From positions 310,001 to 374,000 of the forward strand of contig OZ244879.1 in assembly GCA_965221295.1 (NCBI GenBank): a stretch of 64,000 nt of DNA, in the 5' to 3' direction. Each line of letters opens with the position of its first letter. Positions within the stretch are counted from its first letter, which is position 1. The stretch comes from Bin87 sp965221295 (GTDB lineage Bacteria > Chloroflexota > Dehalococcoidia > Lucifugimonadales > UBA3495). Shown piece by piece: positions 17,587-26,285 of the stretch. Below the pieces are notes generated by a model. The model was not told the origin of the DNA. It saw only the letters and a program-made list of their open reading frames with translations, and ran no database searches. The translations under genes and the position numbers were made by a program.

Positions 17587-19308
17587 CTACCCCGCATCCT
17601 CCACCGGCATGGTGGCGATGCCATACGTGCCGTAGAAGAAGTTGGCGTAATGGGTGGACCCGCCGGTCACGAACAACAGGTACTGCTCGGGGTCTTCCAG
17701 CGCCGGAATCGTCGCGTCCGGGTCGTCGGCCAACGCCTGCAACTCCGGATGCGCCAGCCACCTGCCGTTCTCGTCCATTGGCACACCGGCCCCGATGGCG
17801 TCCTTCAGCGACACGCGGCAACGCTCGTGCAGCCATTCCTGGGCATCCCGCTTGCTGAATCCAGCGTTGGCCAGGATCACCGCCCGCGACGGGCTGAGCA
17901 TGATTGGATGATATGGCCCCTGGAAGGGCGCTCGTTGGTTCGTGTGGCCAATCTGCGCCGACTGCCGTCCCTTGATCCAGCTGCCGCCGCCAGCGTGCCG
18001 GTAGAACATCATGGACGCGATGTTGTTCAGGGTGTCCAGGTGGTTCTTGGAGGCGTTGTCCAGCACGTCCGTGGGCCCGGTGACGGTAACCACGGTTACG
18101 GCGCTCTCGTCCGGGCGAAAACCCTTGTCCACGTGGTATGGCTGCCACGGGCTGACCTCTTCGTTTTCGGCGATGCACATGCCGAACTTGGCGGGCAGGC
18201 CGATGAAGTTGGGGTCGCCGGCGCCGGCCTTGCAGTAGCCGATGTTGATCAGGCACAGCCGCAACGCCCGCCCGATGGCGGTGTTGGCCTTGTTGACCAC
18301 GCCCGGCCCCATGGCCGAGGTGCCGTAGTTGATGCCGGCCCGGTCCGCAATGGGACCGTTCACCAGGATCAGCGGCGCCTCGGTGTGTCCCGACACCTGC
18401 ATGTCCCGGTGATTGCTCTCCGGTTGGGCGAGGCACTCGATGGCCGCCAGCAGGATCGGGAATTGCTCTGGCCGGCACCCCGCCATGACGGCGTTGATGG
18501 CGATCTTCTCCACCGTGGCAAGGCCGAACCCCGGCTCCATCACCATCACCACGTCTTGGGGAGCCCGTCGGGTTCCCTTCAGCATGGCCTCGACGGCCTC
18601 TGGCGTGGGTGGCGCCACCGGCATCCCGTCGCTCCAGTCCCGCTCCTCCATGAAGCGGTTCACCGAGTCCAGCCCCCACGGGGTATCGTCCAGCGTCACG
18701 GTGAACACGTCGGTTTCGGCGTGTCCGTTGGCGCTACCGGACAGGTCCGCTGACGCCGACAATCGCGTGAGACCCAGGATGATGTTGTCGATCTGCTCGT
18801 CCACCATCTTATGGATGTAGTCGGGTTGCTGCCCGGTGCAGGCGTGGGGGATGGTGACGAACGCCGTCGCCGGCTGACCCCAACCATCCACGCACGATTG
18901 CCAGGCCCGAGCGAAGCTGCGGGCGGCGATGCCCACCGCGGGAATGCCGGCCCTTTCCATGGCTACCATGTCGTGGGCAAGCCACGACGTGCAGCCCCCT
19001 CAATGAGCGGCGGCGCCCACCATGGCGTCAACCTCGGTGGCGATGATGGCGGCCTCGTCCGCATCGATATGCACTCCGCGGCTGAGGGCCGGGCGGCCCG
19101 GGCGACGGTCGCCGCCGTAGCTTTCGAACCGCACGTTGGAGTAGCGGCGGGCGATGTGTTCGGCGACTCGGTCCACGGCCACGCCGGCGCCGCCCGTCAT
19201 GTTGTCGTACAGGCCAATGGTCTTGCCCTCCAGCGTGTCCACGCGGGGCGCCGGCGGAACCTTGAAATCCACCCGCGCGGCGGCGGGCGACATGATTTGG
19301 AGCTTCAT
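17587..19308 (-). CDS. UGSC-family selenoprotein with in-frame UGA (Sec103)
   Basis: Two open stretches (19308-19003 and 18999-17587) lie in one frame, separated only by a TGA at 19000-19002. Reading it as selenocysteine gives ...GAAAH-U-GGCTSWLAHDMV..., which matches the active-site region of the UGSC family, with Gly in place of Ser. The N-terminal EGKTIGLYDNMTGGAGVAVD and the following ERAGIPAVGI segments also fit that family. A hairpin starts directly after the UGA. The start ATG at 19308 has GAGGAA upstream. The ATG at 18969 has no ribosome-binding site, so a separate second gene is unlikely. Residues about 200-573 (from ERDWSDGMPVAPPTP) form a long second domain that I cannot assign. 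TGA is an ordinary stop elsewhere in the window, for example in sucC. Predicted redox role: selenol/thiol chemistry by Sec103 and Cys106. Confidence 0.85.
18961..18999 (-). promoter_or_regulatory. candidate bacterial SECIS hairpin
   Basis: Immediately 3' of the UGA, the minus strand folds into GTCGTGG-CTTGC-CCACGAC, a perfect 7-bp stem with a 5-base loop (arms 18982-18988 and 18970-18976). An outer stem from GGCT and AGCC lies around a small internal loop. The apical loop begins 18 bases after the UGA, within the spacing known for bacterial SECIS elements that recruit SelB. The fold is seen; its function is inferred. Confidence 0.7.
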
Positions 19309-19459
19309 AAGCGACTTCCTCGTTGAGTTTCGGCGATTCTGGTTGAATATCGGCGATTCTGGCACGTATCGCGCCGCTTGGCAACATTGGGGGATAGCGC
19401 ACCAGTTCGAGGGGCAGTAGGCGGTTCAATCCTGCGGCGTGGGCCGGGGGTACGTCCTG

Positions 19460-19834
19460 TTACATCAGCGGTCGGCGAGTTTGCCGCACCACCCAGCGGG
19501 CGGCCAGCCATGCAGCGTAGGACCAAAGGAAGGCGGATAGACTCCCGAACCACCATGCCGCCCACGGGCTGGGGTCATCGAATATGCCTCCGGTAAGCGC
19601 GTATGCCAAATACGCTCCGATGATCCATATCAGCATCAGCAAGGCGAGAGCCCTCCGCCAGAGCGGCGCAGACTTTGCAAGGGCGTAGGCGGCGGCGATT
19701 TTGGACCACTGCCTACGCCACCACTTAGTCAGGAGACGGCCTGCCATTGGTTGTATTTTGTCGAGGACCCGGGCCAGCAAAAATATGATGATGTGGGTCA
19801 AGAATCTTTCGACGAGGTTCAAAAAGTCGTCCAT
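19460..19834 (-). CDS. small membrane protein, unknown
   Basis: About 124 residues with an N-terminal amphipathic/hydrophobic segment (FLTHIIIFLLARVL) and two clear membrane helices (ALALLMLIWIIGAYLAYAL and WWFGSLSAFLWSYAAWLAA). The C-terminus is positively charged. A GGAGG lies nine bases before the internal ATG (fourth codon of the open frame), so I prefer that over the TTG three codons earlier. No family recognised. It is transcribed toward the selenoprotein gene but is separated from it by about 150 bp. Confidence 0.55.
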   Translation of the reverse strand: MDDFLNLVERFLTHIIIFLLARVLDKIQPMAGRLLTKWWRRQWSKIAAAYALAKSAPLWRRALALLMLIWIIGAYLAYALTGGIFDDPSPWAAWWFGSLSAFLWSYAAWLAARWVVRQTRRPLM

Positions 19835-19999
19835 GATTGACAACCTCCATTCGAAGCGTTAGATGCGCTTGATTAGGTTTGATCCTAGCAGGCGCCCCGC
19901 GAGTGGGGAATATTTTTGCGCCGGCAATTTGATAATCGCAGCCTAGATTCCCGAATAGCAGGGTGGCTCTGAATCCCGTGAGGCCGGACAGGGTGGGTA

Positions 20000-20008
20000 T
20001 GCTAGAAT
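20000..20008 (+). promoter_or_regulatory. extended -10 promoter element
   Basis: TGCTAGAAT matches an extended -10 (TGn plus TAGAAT). It lies upstream of the small ORF at 20158 and the DUF2335 gene. No good -35 is visible, as is typical of extended -10 promoters. Confidence 0.4.
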
Positions 20009-20157
20009 GAGGCATCACCCGGTAGAGCGGGAGAGAGAGAAATACCCCAAGAGGGTGAACCCCCATGCCAAACCAGATAATTCGCACAGCCAGCGCCCGT
20101 ACCCGTGTTGCGGTAAGATCGCCTGCCAAAATTTTTGCAGGAGGCTTGGGGCAAGCT

Positions 20158-20364
20158 ATGGACCTAGGCGGTACACTGAATAGTTGCGACGCTGACCACC
20201 TGATGGAAATCTACGAGGAACTGCGGGCGCGCCGTCTGGCGGCGCCCACTGGTCAGGAAGCCGACGCCGCCGCCATCGCTGGCGACTGGAGTACCGTCGG
20301 GCAGTTGATTTACCACGCCATGGGCCACGTTGCGGGAGAAGCCGGCCCCGCACGAACGAGGTAG
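20158..20364 (+). CDS. small hypothetical protein
   Basis: A possible 68-residue protein (MDLGGTLNSCDADHLMEIYE...) with AGGAGG 13 bases before its ATG. The open frame extends upstream to 20065, where an ATG follows a GAGGGTGAAC block, so a 99-residue version is also possible. The product has one acidic helix and no recognised motif. It ends just before the DUF2335 gene and would be co-transcribed with it. Confidence 0.35.
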   Translation: MDLGGTLNSCDADHLMEIYEELRARRLAAPTGQEADAAAIAGDWSTVGQLIYHAMGHVAGEAGPARTR

Positions 20365-20371
20365 CTGGCCG

Positions 20372-20926
20372 ATGGATGCACTTGGCCCGGCTAACGCGGA
20401 TCCTGAACAGCCACCGGCGCCTGCCGATTCCTCAACCAGCGCCAGCCCAGGGGAAGGCTACTCGCGCGATGGTCCTTCAACGCCGGAGGTAGTTGAACGC
20501 CAACCCAGCATCATCCAGGTGGATCAAGCATGGTCAGGTCCACTGCCGCCGCCTGGCGACCTGGAAGCGTACGAGGAGATATTGTCTGGAGCGGCCGAAC
20601 GCATCTTTAGGATGGCGGAAATAGAGCAATCGCACCGCATCGATCGTGAGAATAAGCAACTGGATCTCGAAGGAAGCGCAATCGACACTGCCCGTACCGG
20701 CGTTGCCAATCAGCTCAAGATTGGTATCATGAGCAGCGTATTTGGCTTCATCCTGGGTCTCGTAGGCACAGTGGGCGGCTTGGCCCTATGCTGGATAGGG
20801 CGCTGGGAGGCTGGGTTGCCCGCATTCTTATTCGCCCTAGCGGCGCTGGTTGGCCTATTTCTGTACGAAGCCAACGCCCGGCGCACCGAACACCGCCGTA
20901 ATCCTCAGTCCGCCTCCGAACCGTAG
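20372..20926 (+). CDS. DUF2335-type membrane protein
   Basis: The 184-residue product contains the DUF2335 signature SGPLPPPGDLEAYEEILSGAAERIF followed by MAEIEQSHRIDRENK. Two adjacent C-terminal membrane helices follow (IMSSVFGFILGLVGTVGGLAL and LPAFLFALAALVGLFLYEA). The N-terminal 50 residues are Pro/Ser-rich and probably disordered. Members are small bacterial membrane proteins of unknown function, often found near mobile or defence genes. The ATG at 20372 has GAGGT upstream; the frame also opens 14 codons earlier. Confidence 0.75.
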   Translation: MDALGPANADPEQPPAPADSSTSASPGEGYSRDGPSTPEVVERQPSIIQVDQAWSGPLPPPGDLEAYEEILSGAAERIFRMAEIEQSHRIDRENKQLDLEGSAIDTARTGVANQLKIGIMSSVFGFILGLVGTVGGLALCWIGRWEAGLPAFLFALAALVGLFLYEANARRTEHRRNPQSASEP

Positions 20927-20947
20927 CGCAGTCGCAACGCTCTACCG

Positions 20948-20956
20948 TGATATGAT
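20948..20956 (+). promoter_or_regulatory. extended -10 promoter element
   Basis: TGATATGAT (TGn plus TATGAT), 55 bp upstream of the hydrolase start at 21011. Probable promoter of that gene. Confidence 0.45.
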
Positions 20957-21010
20957 GGCCCTTCTTCATCCAGGACACCCAATCAACTGAAAGCAGTGAG
21001 GACATACCGC

Positions 21011-21811
21011 ATGGCAACGGGCGCGACAGCATGGACGGAAGAATTCGTGGAGGTGGCGGGCGTCAATCTCCAGATGTTCAAGGGCGGTAGGGGCGCGCCC
21101 CTGCTCATCCTGCACGGAGAGCTGGGACACCAGGGTTGGTTGCGATGGCACGATGACTTGGCCCAGGATTACACCCTTTACATTCCGTCCCATCCCGGCT
21201 TCGGCGCCACCGAACGCCAGGAATGGATCATGAACATGCGCGACCTCGCTGGCTGGTATCTCGAGGCCATTGATGACCTGGGAATCCACAAGGCAAACCT
21301 GATGGGATTTTCGTTGGGCGGATGGCTCGCCGCCGAGATGGCCACCATGTCGCCGGATACGTTCAACAAGCTGACGTTGGTTAGCCCCGCAGGAGTCAGG
21401 CCACCCTCGGGCGAGATTTACGATATGTTCCTGGCGGTGGCCAAAGAGTTCCTCACCGCGGGATTTTACGATACGTCCAAAACGCCGGAGTTTCTCGACG
21501 TATGCCCGGACGAGGTTTCTCCAGAGTTGAGCGAGGCATGGGAAACCGCCCGCGAGGAGGCGTGCCGGCTCACCTGGCGCCCGTATATGCACTACCCTGG
21601 CCTGCCCAACCTCATGCGCCGCCTCAAGCGGTTGCCCACCCAGATCATCTGGGGCCGGGAGGACGAAATCATCCCGGCAAGCGCCAGCCAGGTTTTCCAC
21701 GACTCCATTCCAGGGTCCCGCCTCACCGTGCTGGACGACTGCGGACACAACCCCCAACTGGAGCAGACCGACAAGTTCGTCGCGCTAGTCAAAGACTTCC
21801 TCGCCTCCTGA
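21011..21811 (+). CDS. alpha/beta-fold hydrolase
   Basis: A 266-residue alpha/beta hydrolase. The nucleophile elbow is GFSLGG with Ser101. The oxyanion region is LILHGELGHQG, the acid is probably the Asp in WGREDEIIP, and the catalytic His is in DDCGHNPQLEQ. The overall pattern resembles meta-cleavage-product hydrolases and haloperoxidase-like esterases, but the substrate is not predictable. The ATG at 21011 has GAGGA eight bases upstream; an earlier GTG at 20996 is less likely. It precedes a flavin monooxygenase gene on the same strand with its own promoter-like element between. Confidence 0.88.
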   Translation: MATGATAWTEEFVEVAGVNLQMFKGGRGAPLLILHGELGHQGWLRWHDDLAQDYTLYIPSHPGFGATERQEWIMNMRDLAGWYLEAIDDLGIHKANLMGFSLGGWLAAEMATMSPDTFNKLTLVSPAGVRPPSGEIYDMFLAVAKEFLTAGFYDTSKTPEFLDVCPDEVSPELSEAWETAREEACRLTWRPYMHYPGLPNLMRRLKRLPTQIIWGREDEIIPASASQVFHDSIPGSRLTVLDDCGHNPQLEQTDKFVALVKDFLAS

Positions 21812-21844
21812 CGCGGCTTCTCGCCCAGGATGAGTCAACCCCTG

Positions 21845-21853
21845 TGATAGAAT
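21845..21853 (+). promoter_or_regulatory. extended -10 promoter element
   Basis: TGATAGAAT (TGn plus TAGAAT), 62 bp upstream of the monooxygenase start at 21916. Likely promoter. Confidence 0.45.
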
Positions 21854-21915
21854 TCCGCTCATAGCCAGCGTGTGCCCCCGGACTTTGCCCTTGGAAACGC
21901 CAAAGGAGTCTTACC

Positions 21916-23214
21916 ATGTTCATCGGATATTTCACCGAACGACCGTACCAGGACCCCAAGTCCGGTTACTTCGGGGCCACCGGCAAACCCATCTTGGACC
22001 TGAACGTCAGCAACGGCATCTACGACGCTCAACTCGGCTCCGATCTCTACAACCGCTACCTCGACGAGAAAATCTACGCCGAGGAAATGGGGTTCGACGG
22101 CCTCATGCTCAACGAGCACCACAGCACCCCGTTCTGCATGGGTGGCGCGATGAACGTGGAGGCGTCGATCCTGGCCCGCATCACCCAGCGCGCCAAGATC
22201 GTGCTGCTGGGCAACATCATTCCCATTTGGGACGACCCGCTCTGGCTGGTGGAACAACTGGCCATGATCGACATGATCTCCCGCGGCCGTCTTGTGTCCG
22301 GCTGGGTGCGTGGCACGGGACGCGAGAGTGTCGCTCACAACGTGGAGCCACACTATAATTGGGAACGCTTCAAGGAAGCCCACGAACTCATCGTCAAGGC
22401 GTGGACCACCCCCGGCCCCTTCCGCTGGGAGGGCAAGCATTACCACTTCCGGCACGTCAACCCCTGGGTTCGCCCCTACCAGAAACCCCATCCACCCATT
22501 TGGCTTCCCGGCGTGGTCAGTCGAGACTCCCTGATGTGGGCCGCCGAGCAGCGCATCCCCTACATCATGCTGGCCACCGAGATGGAACCCACCAAGCAGG
22601 CCTTCCAGCTGTACCACGACACCGCCGCCGACCTCGGCTACGAATCCGGCCCCCAGAACATCGGCTACCTTTGGAAAGTCCACGTTGACGAAACCGAGGA
22701 ACTCGCTGAGCAGGCCGGCCGCAAGTACGTCCAGGGCCCCAGCAACCCCTTCTTGGCTGGCAACGAGGGCACCACCAACCAGGCTCTGCTTCAGCTGCCC
22801 GGCCTAACCTCCAGGCGGCGCGTCCTGCCCACCCAGGCGGTGGCCACCGCCGCGCGGGGCGGCAGCATCGGACCCGGCGGCGTACTCTCCCGGCCCTACG
22901 AGCAGCAGGTCGCCGATTACACCATCATCTCCGGCACGCCGAAAACCGTGATCCCCAAGATCCGACACGTGCTGGAGACCATCCGCCCCGGTAGCATCTT
23001 CTTCTGGGATGGCGACGGAGCCATGACCCACGACGACGCCATGCGCAGCCTGAGGCTAATGGGACAGGAGGTGCTGCCGGCCGTGCGCGAGATTGCTGAC
23101 GAGTTGGAACTCCCCGGCCCATTCGAGGTTGACCCCGCCACCGGGAAGCCCTACGAGGCTCAGGTGTACGGACCTGCCGATACCCCAGCGGAAGCCGCCA
23201 TTGCGGACGATTAG
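21916..23214 (+). CDS. LLM-class flavin-dependent monooxygenase
   Basis: A 432-residue luciferase-like (bacterial luciferase fold) monooxygenase. Typical segments are EEMGFDGLMLNEHHSTPF, LLGNIIPIWDDPLWLVEQLAMIDMIS (with RGRLVSGWVRGTGRE), and PYQKPHPPIWLPG. It is longer than the usual 340-380 residues because of a C-terminal region that ends in ATGKPYEAQVYGP. The family uses FMNH2 or F420 delivered by a separate reductase and oxygenates or reduces organic substrates. AAGGAG lies seven bases upstream of the ATG. It is one of three such genes in this window. Confidence 0.9.
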   Translation: MFIGYFTERPYQDPKSGYFGATGKPILDLNVSNGIYDAQLGSDLYNRYLDEKIYAEEMGFDGLMLNEHHSTPFCMGGAMNVEASILARITQRAKIVLLGNIIPIWDDPLWLVEQLAMIDMISRGRLVSGWVRGTGRESVAHNVEPHYNWERFKEAHELIVKAWTTPGPFRWEGKHYHFRHVNPWVRPYQKPHPPIWLPGVVSRDSLMWAAEQRIPYIMLATEMEPTKQAFQLYHDTAADLGYESGPQNIGYLWKVHVDETEELAEQAGRKYVQGPSNPFLAGNEGTTNQALLQLPGLTSRRRVLPTQAVATAARGGSIGPGGVLSRPYEQQVADYTIISGTPKTVIPKIRHVLETIRPGSIFFWDGDGAMTHDDAMRSLRLMGQEVLPAVREIADELELPGPFEVDPATGKPYEAQVYGPADTPAEAAIADD

Positions 23215-23602
23215 ACCCGTTCCGAACGGAAGCCGCGCGACCCATCGGCTGCCATACGCCTCGGCAATCAGACGCCTCGAAACATCGTGGCGGGGCTCCG
23301 GGGTTTCCACGCTCCGGCTTCCCCCACATCGGCGGCAACCGCTAGATGAGCCGGATGTCACCATCCCTGACGCCAGCCCACGCCGCGTACCGAACTGGTC
23401 GAGCGACCCCACGCGTGGCACAGGCGGTGGGCGTTACGCCACTTTGCTGCGGTATCGAGGCCGCGTACCCAGTTTGTCGTAGGGTGGCGCAATTGAAGGA
23501 GTTTGGAACGGGCTGAAGGTGGGCAGTTGCCCAGCGGAAGGCCTCGGCCAGAACAACCAGTAAAGGCGTGTCTTGCGCGGCTCAACCGCAAGAATCCCGT
23601 AC
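23215..23602. other. convergent intergenic region, no gene seen
   Basis: A 388-bp spacer between a plus-strand and a minus-strand gene. Open frames exist here but lack ribosome-binding sites and plausible composition. I see no strong terminator hairpin or repeat. Confidence 0.5.
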
Positions 23603-24145
23603 CTATTGCAACTGGGCGGCGGCAAGGGCAGCGACCGGCAAGTCGCGCAGGTCGGGGCCGTCGAGTCTCCGTCCCTGCACACCCATGAGACGAAGTTGCC
23701 GGCCGGCTTTGGTAATCCTGATGCGGTCGAGGGCATCCTGCCAGGGCGCCAGATAGTCGCAGGTCCCATCGCCATTTGGGTCGTCGCCGCCTTCGAGGCT
23801 CTCGCCATCGGGGAGCTGGACGGCGATGACGGAATTTGGTTCTACGGCCGGCGCTAGCATCATCACCGGCAGGTCGGCTTCGGCAAGGCCGGTTCGATCC
23901 AGCAGGGCGCGCACCGTGGCGGAAACGCCGTGCATCCCGAAGATGACGAGATGGGCGAAACTGGCCCCGCGTTGTTCGAACTCAGCGCGGTATCTGCGGA
24001 ATATCTCGTGGGACCCCTTGGCCTGCGGTTTGACCAGGAACAGCGCCATCGCGGGGAAATCGCACTGCGCGAACGCGGCGTCCTGGAGATCGTCGCGCCA
24101 CCGCAGTAGCTTGTCGTGGTCGTGTTCGTCGTAGTGATGGGACAT
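23603..24145 (-). CDS. conserved hypothetical protein, possible thioredoxin-fold
   Basis: A 180-residue soluble protein that I do not recognise firmly. Its order of elements is a helix with FLVKPQAKGSHEIFRRYRAEFEQRG, a strand AHLVIFGMHGVSATVRALLDRTGL, a strand LPVMMLAPAVEPNSVIAVQLP, then a helix WQDALDRIRI. The alternating alpha/beta order and the single Cys near the C-terminus are compatible with a peroxiredoxin-like fold, but there is no CxxC. It begins six bases after the stop of the glyoxalase-like gene and ends a five-gene minus-strand run. Confidence 0.6.
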   Translation of the reverse strand: MSHHYDEHDHDKLLRWRDDLQDAAFAQCDFPAMALFLVKPQAKGSHEIFRRYRAEFEQRGASFAHLVIFGMHGVSATVRALLDRTGLAEADLPVMMLAPAVEPNSVIAVQLPDGESLEGGDDPNGDGTCDYLAPWQDALDRIRITKAGRQLRLMGVQGRRLDGPDLRDLPVAALAAAQLQ

Positions 24146-24151
24146 GAGGGA

Positions 24152-24619
24152 CTACCTGCCTTCGTGGGCCTCCCGAATCCGCGCGATGTCGAGTTTTTTC
24201 ATCGGCAGCATGGCCTCCATCACCCGGTTGGCATTGGGGCCGTTGGTTAGCATTTCTGGAAGATCCGCCGGGATAATTTGCCAAGTGACGCCAAATCGGT
24301 CTTGCAGCCATCCGCACTGGATCTCGTTGCCGCCATCTGTGAGTCTTTCCCACAAATGGTCAATTTCTTCCTGGGAGTCGCAGGTCACCATGAACGATAT
24401 GGCGTGGGTGAACTCGAAGGCCGGATGTCCGTCGAACGCCATGAAAGCGACGCCATCCAGCTCGAACGCCACGGTCGAACTGCCGGCGCCCGGCCCTTCT
24501 TCGTAGGTATGGCAGGAAACGATCCGGGAGTTTCGGAAAACCGAAACGTAGTAGTCGGCGGCTTCGCGGGCGACGCCGTCCAACCATAGGAAGGGCGTGA
24601 TCTTTTGCACCGTTGCCAT
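24152..24619 (-). CDS. PhnB-like VOC-fold protein
   Basis: A 155-residue protein of the PhnB/3-demethylubiquinone-9-methyltransferase-like branch of the vicinal-oxygen-chelate superfamily. Typical features are ITPFLWLDGVAREAADYYVSVF at the N-terminus, FELDGVAFMAFDGHP in the middle, ISFMVTCDSQEEIDHLWERL, and CGWLQDRFGVTWQIIP near the end. These domains form dimers that bind small molecules or metal. No biochemical activity can be assigned. AGGAG precedes the ATG. Confidence 0.88.
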   Translation of the reverse strand: MATVQKITPFLWLDGVAREAADYYVSVFRNSRIVSCHTYEEGPGAGSSTVAFELDGVAFMAFDGHPAFEFTHAISFMVTCDSQEEIDHLWERLTDGGNEIQCGWLQDRFGVTWQIIPADLPEMLTNGPNANRVMEAMLPMKKLDIARIREAHEGR

Positions 24620-24648
24620 GACGCTACAACTCCTGTGCCACCGGAGCG

Positions 24649-25104
24649 CTACCCGGCGGCGTCGAACTGCACCAAAATGCCGTCGGGATCATACACGTAG
24701 AAGCTGTTGACCTTGCCTTCGGCATTGGTCCACACTGCCATCGGCGCGGCCAGGGGAACGCCCTGAGCCGCCAAGTTTTCGGCCAATGCTCTGGGATCCG
24801 GAACACTGAACGAGATGTGGCTGATGCCAACCTGATCCAACTTGATGGCGGCGCCGTCGGCGTCCTCGCCCGGATGGCTTGTCATGGTCAGCGTCGGTTT
24901 GGCGCCATCCGCGTAGGCAAGGCGAACCTGCCTGCGGATGCGTCGGTTGTGGGCGTACACGTGGGGCAGGCCCCCGGTGGTGGTGTCCTGGATCACGTCG
25001 CTGACGATGGACATGCCCAGAACGTCGCAGTAGAACCCCAGGGACACGTCAAGGTCTTTGACGCAGATGGCGATGTGGGAAATTCCCGATGCGTTCATTG
25101 GCAT
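24649..25104 (-). CDS. VOC-family glyoxalase-like protein A
   Basis: A 151-residue vicinal-oxygen-chelate protein with two beta-alpha-beta-beta-beta units: SHIAICVKDLDVSLGFYCDVLGM then ISHISFSVPDPRALAENL, ending in YVYDPDGILVQFD. The likely metal ligands are His at the first strand, His in the third-strand region and the terminal Asp/Glu position. AAGGAG precedes the ATG. It is a close paralogue of the protein at 25775-26233. A coiled-coil membrane protein gene lies between the two copies. Substrate unknown; dioxygenase, lyase and resistance functions all occur in the superfamily. Confidence 0.88.
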   Translation of the reverse strand: MPMNASGISHIAICVKDLDVSLGFYCDVLGMSIVSDVIQDTTTGGLPHVYAHNRRIRRQVRLAYADGAKPTLTMTSHPGEDADGAAIKLDQVGISHISFSVPDPRALAENLAAQGVPLAAPMAVWTNAEGKVNSFYVYDPDGILVQFDAAG

Positions 25105-25191
25105 GATGCCATCTCCTTATGACGGTCAAACTATGACGGTCAAGCCACGACTGACTGCCGAACGGCGGAGCGATCCCGGCTAGCTTGACGC

Positions 25192-25719
25192 CTATGCGCC
25201 GTCGGGCGGAGGATCCAACGGACGTTTACGTTGCGCGTCGCCGTAACCGTCCACATACGCCTCGCTGCGGGCGGCCAGCGGACGGCCGCGCTGGGCGTCC
25301 TCGTACCCGGCCAGGTAAGCCTCGCGGGGTGGCGTCAAAAGTACGCCCTCCGGGACATGCTGGGTCGATTGCCCTTGCATCTCTCTCCGCATCTCCTCTC
25401 GGCCCTCTTCCCTGCCCTGCTGTCGGCCTTCTTCCCGAATCCGTTGTCGGCGCCTGTCGGCGGCGTCTTTGATCCAATCTGAGATAGTCACTGTGATCTC
25501 CTTGAAATCGCCAACGTGCAGAATGCTCCATGACAAGAAGCCGGCGGCGATGAAACTCCCACCGATGCCCAGGACGCTGTTCCTCAACTGCGCGCTGAGG
25601 ACGGCTCCCTCTGACCCGTATGTCCATTCCACATAGGTCAAACCAATGGAACCAGCCATTCCGCCAAGCAGCGTCAATAATCGGAACCACCGCTTATGCT
25701 CCCGCTTTATCCCCCACAT
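25192..25719 (-). CDS. membrane protein with charged coiled coil
   Basis: A product of about 175 residues. Two membrane helices (LLTLLGGMAGSIGLTYVEW and SVLGIGGSFIAAGFLSWSIL) are followed by a strongly charged Arg/Glu helix (about residues 80-115), then two copies of a short motif (EAYLAGYEDAQRGRPL and EAYVDGYGDAQRKRPL). The start is uncertain: I give the ATG at 25719, but a GTG at 25785 overlaps the stop of the upstream gene by 11 bp and would couple their translation. No family recognised. Confidence 0.55.
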   Translation of the reverse strand: MWGIKREHKRWFRLLTLLGGMAGSIGLTYVEWTYGSEGAVLSAQLRNSVLGIGGSFIAAGFLSWSILHVGDFKEITVTISDWIKDAADRRRQRIREEGRQQGREEGREEMRREMQGQSTQHVPEGVLLTPPREAYLAGYEDAQRGRPLAARSEAYVDGYGDAQRKRPLDPPPDGA

Positions 25720-25774
25720 TTCTTCCCGGTATTCACCGGGGTCTGGTGAGGGTGGCCGGTCTGGCCCTGGGTTA

Positions 25775-26233
25775 TCAGCCTCCGCCACTGTCGAATTGCA
25801 CCAAGATGCCGTCTGGGTCGTAAACGAAGATGCTGGATACGTCGCCGTTGGCGTTGGTGAACCCATCCATGGGGCCGGCCAATTCCACGCCGGCGGCGAT
25901 GAGCTCCTGGGCCAGCGCCTTCACGTCCGGCACGGTGAAGGAGATGTGACTGATCCCCACCTGGTCGAGCTTGATGGGCGACCCGTCGGCGTCATCCCCG
26001 GGATGGCTGGTCATCACCAGCGTGGGCAATGCTCCGTCGCCGTAGGACAAGATGGCTTGGCGGCGAGTCGAGCGGTCGTGAGCGTAGACGTGGGGTAGGC
26101 CTCCCGTGGAAGTGTCCTGCACGCGGTCAACGGTCACGGTCATACCCAGAATGTCGCGGTAGAACCTGAGCGATTCATCCAAATCGCGGACGCAGACGGC
26201 GATGTGAGAGACGCCGGATGAATTCATTGCCAT
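25775..26233 (-). CDS. VOC-family glyoxalase-like protein B
   Basis: A 152-residue vicinal-oxygen-chelate protein starting MAMNSSGVSHIAVCVRDLDE, with TTGGLPHVYAH-like, QVGISHISFTVPD and YDPDGILVQFD segments shared with protein A at 24649. The two genes are paralogues. GGAGG lies before the ATG. It is the first gene of the short minus-strand operon 26233-23603. The MATE exporter gene ends upstream at 26286, so transcription might continue from it. Confidence 0.88.
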   Translation of the reverse strand: MAMNSSGVSHIAVCVRDLDESLRFYRDILGMTVTVDRVQDTSTGGLPHVYAHDRSTRRQAILSYGDGALPTLVMTSHPGDDADGSPIKLDQVGISHISFTVPDVKALAQELIAAGVELAGPMDGFTNANGDVSSIFVYDPDGILVQFDSGGG

Positions 26234-26285
26234 GATACAGCCTCCATACGGTTGGCGCGTCCAGTATCAATAATAGACTGCAATG

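Noticed and set aside
19000..19002. UGA as an ordinary stop or reassigned Trp codon
   Set aside because: The frame continues with family-like sequence, a hairpin follows at the right distance, and TGA is used as a stop in many genes here, so general reassignment is unlikely.
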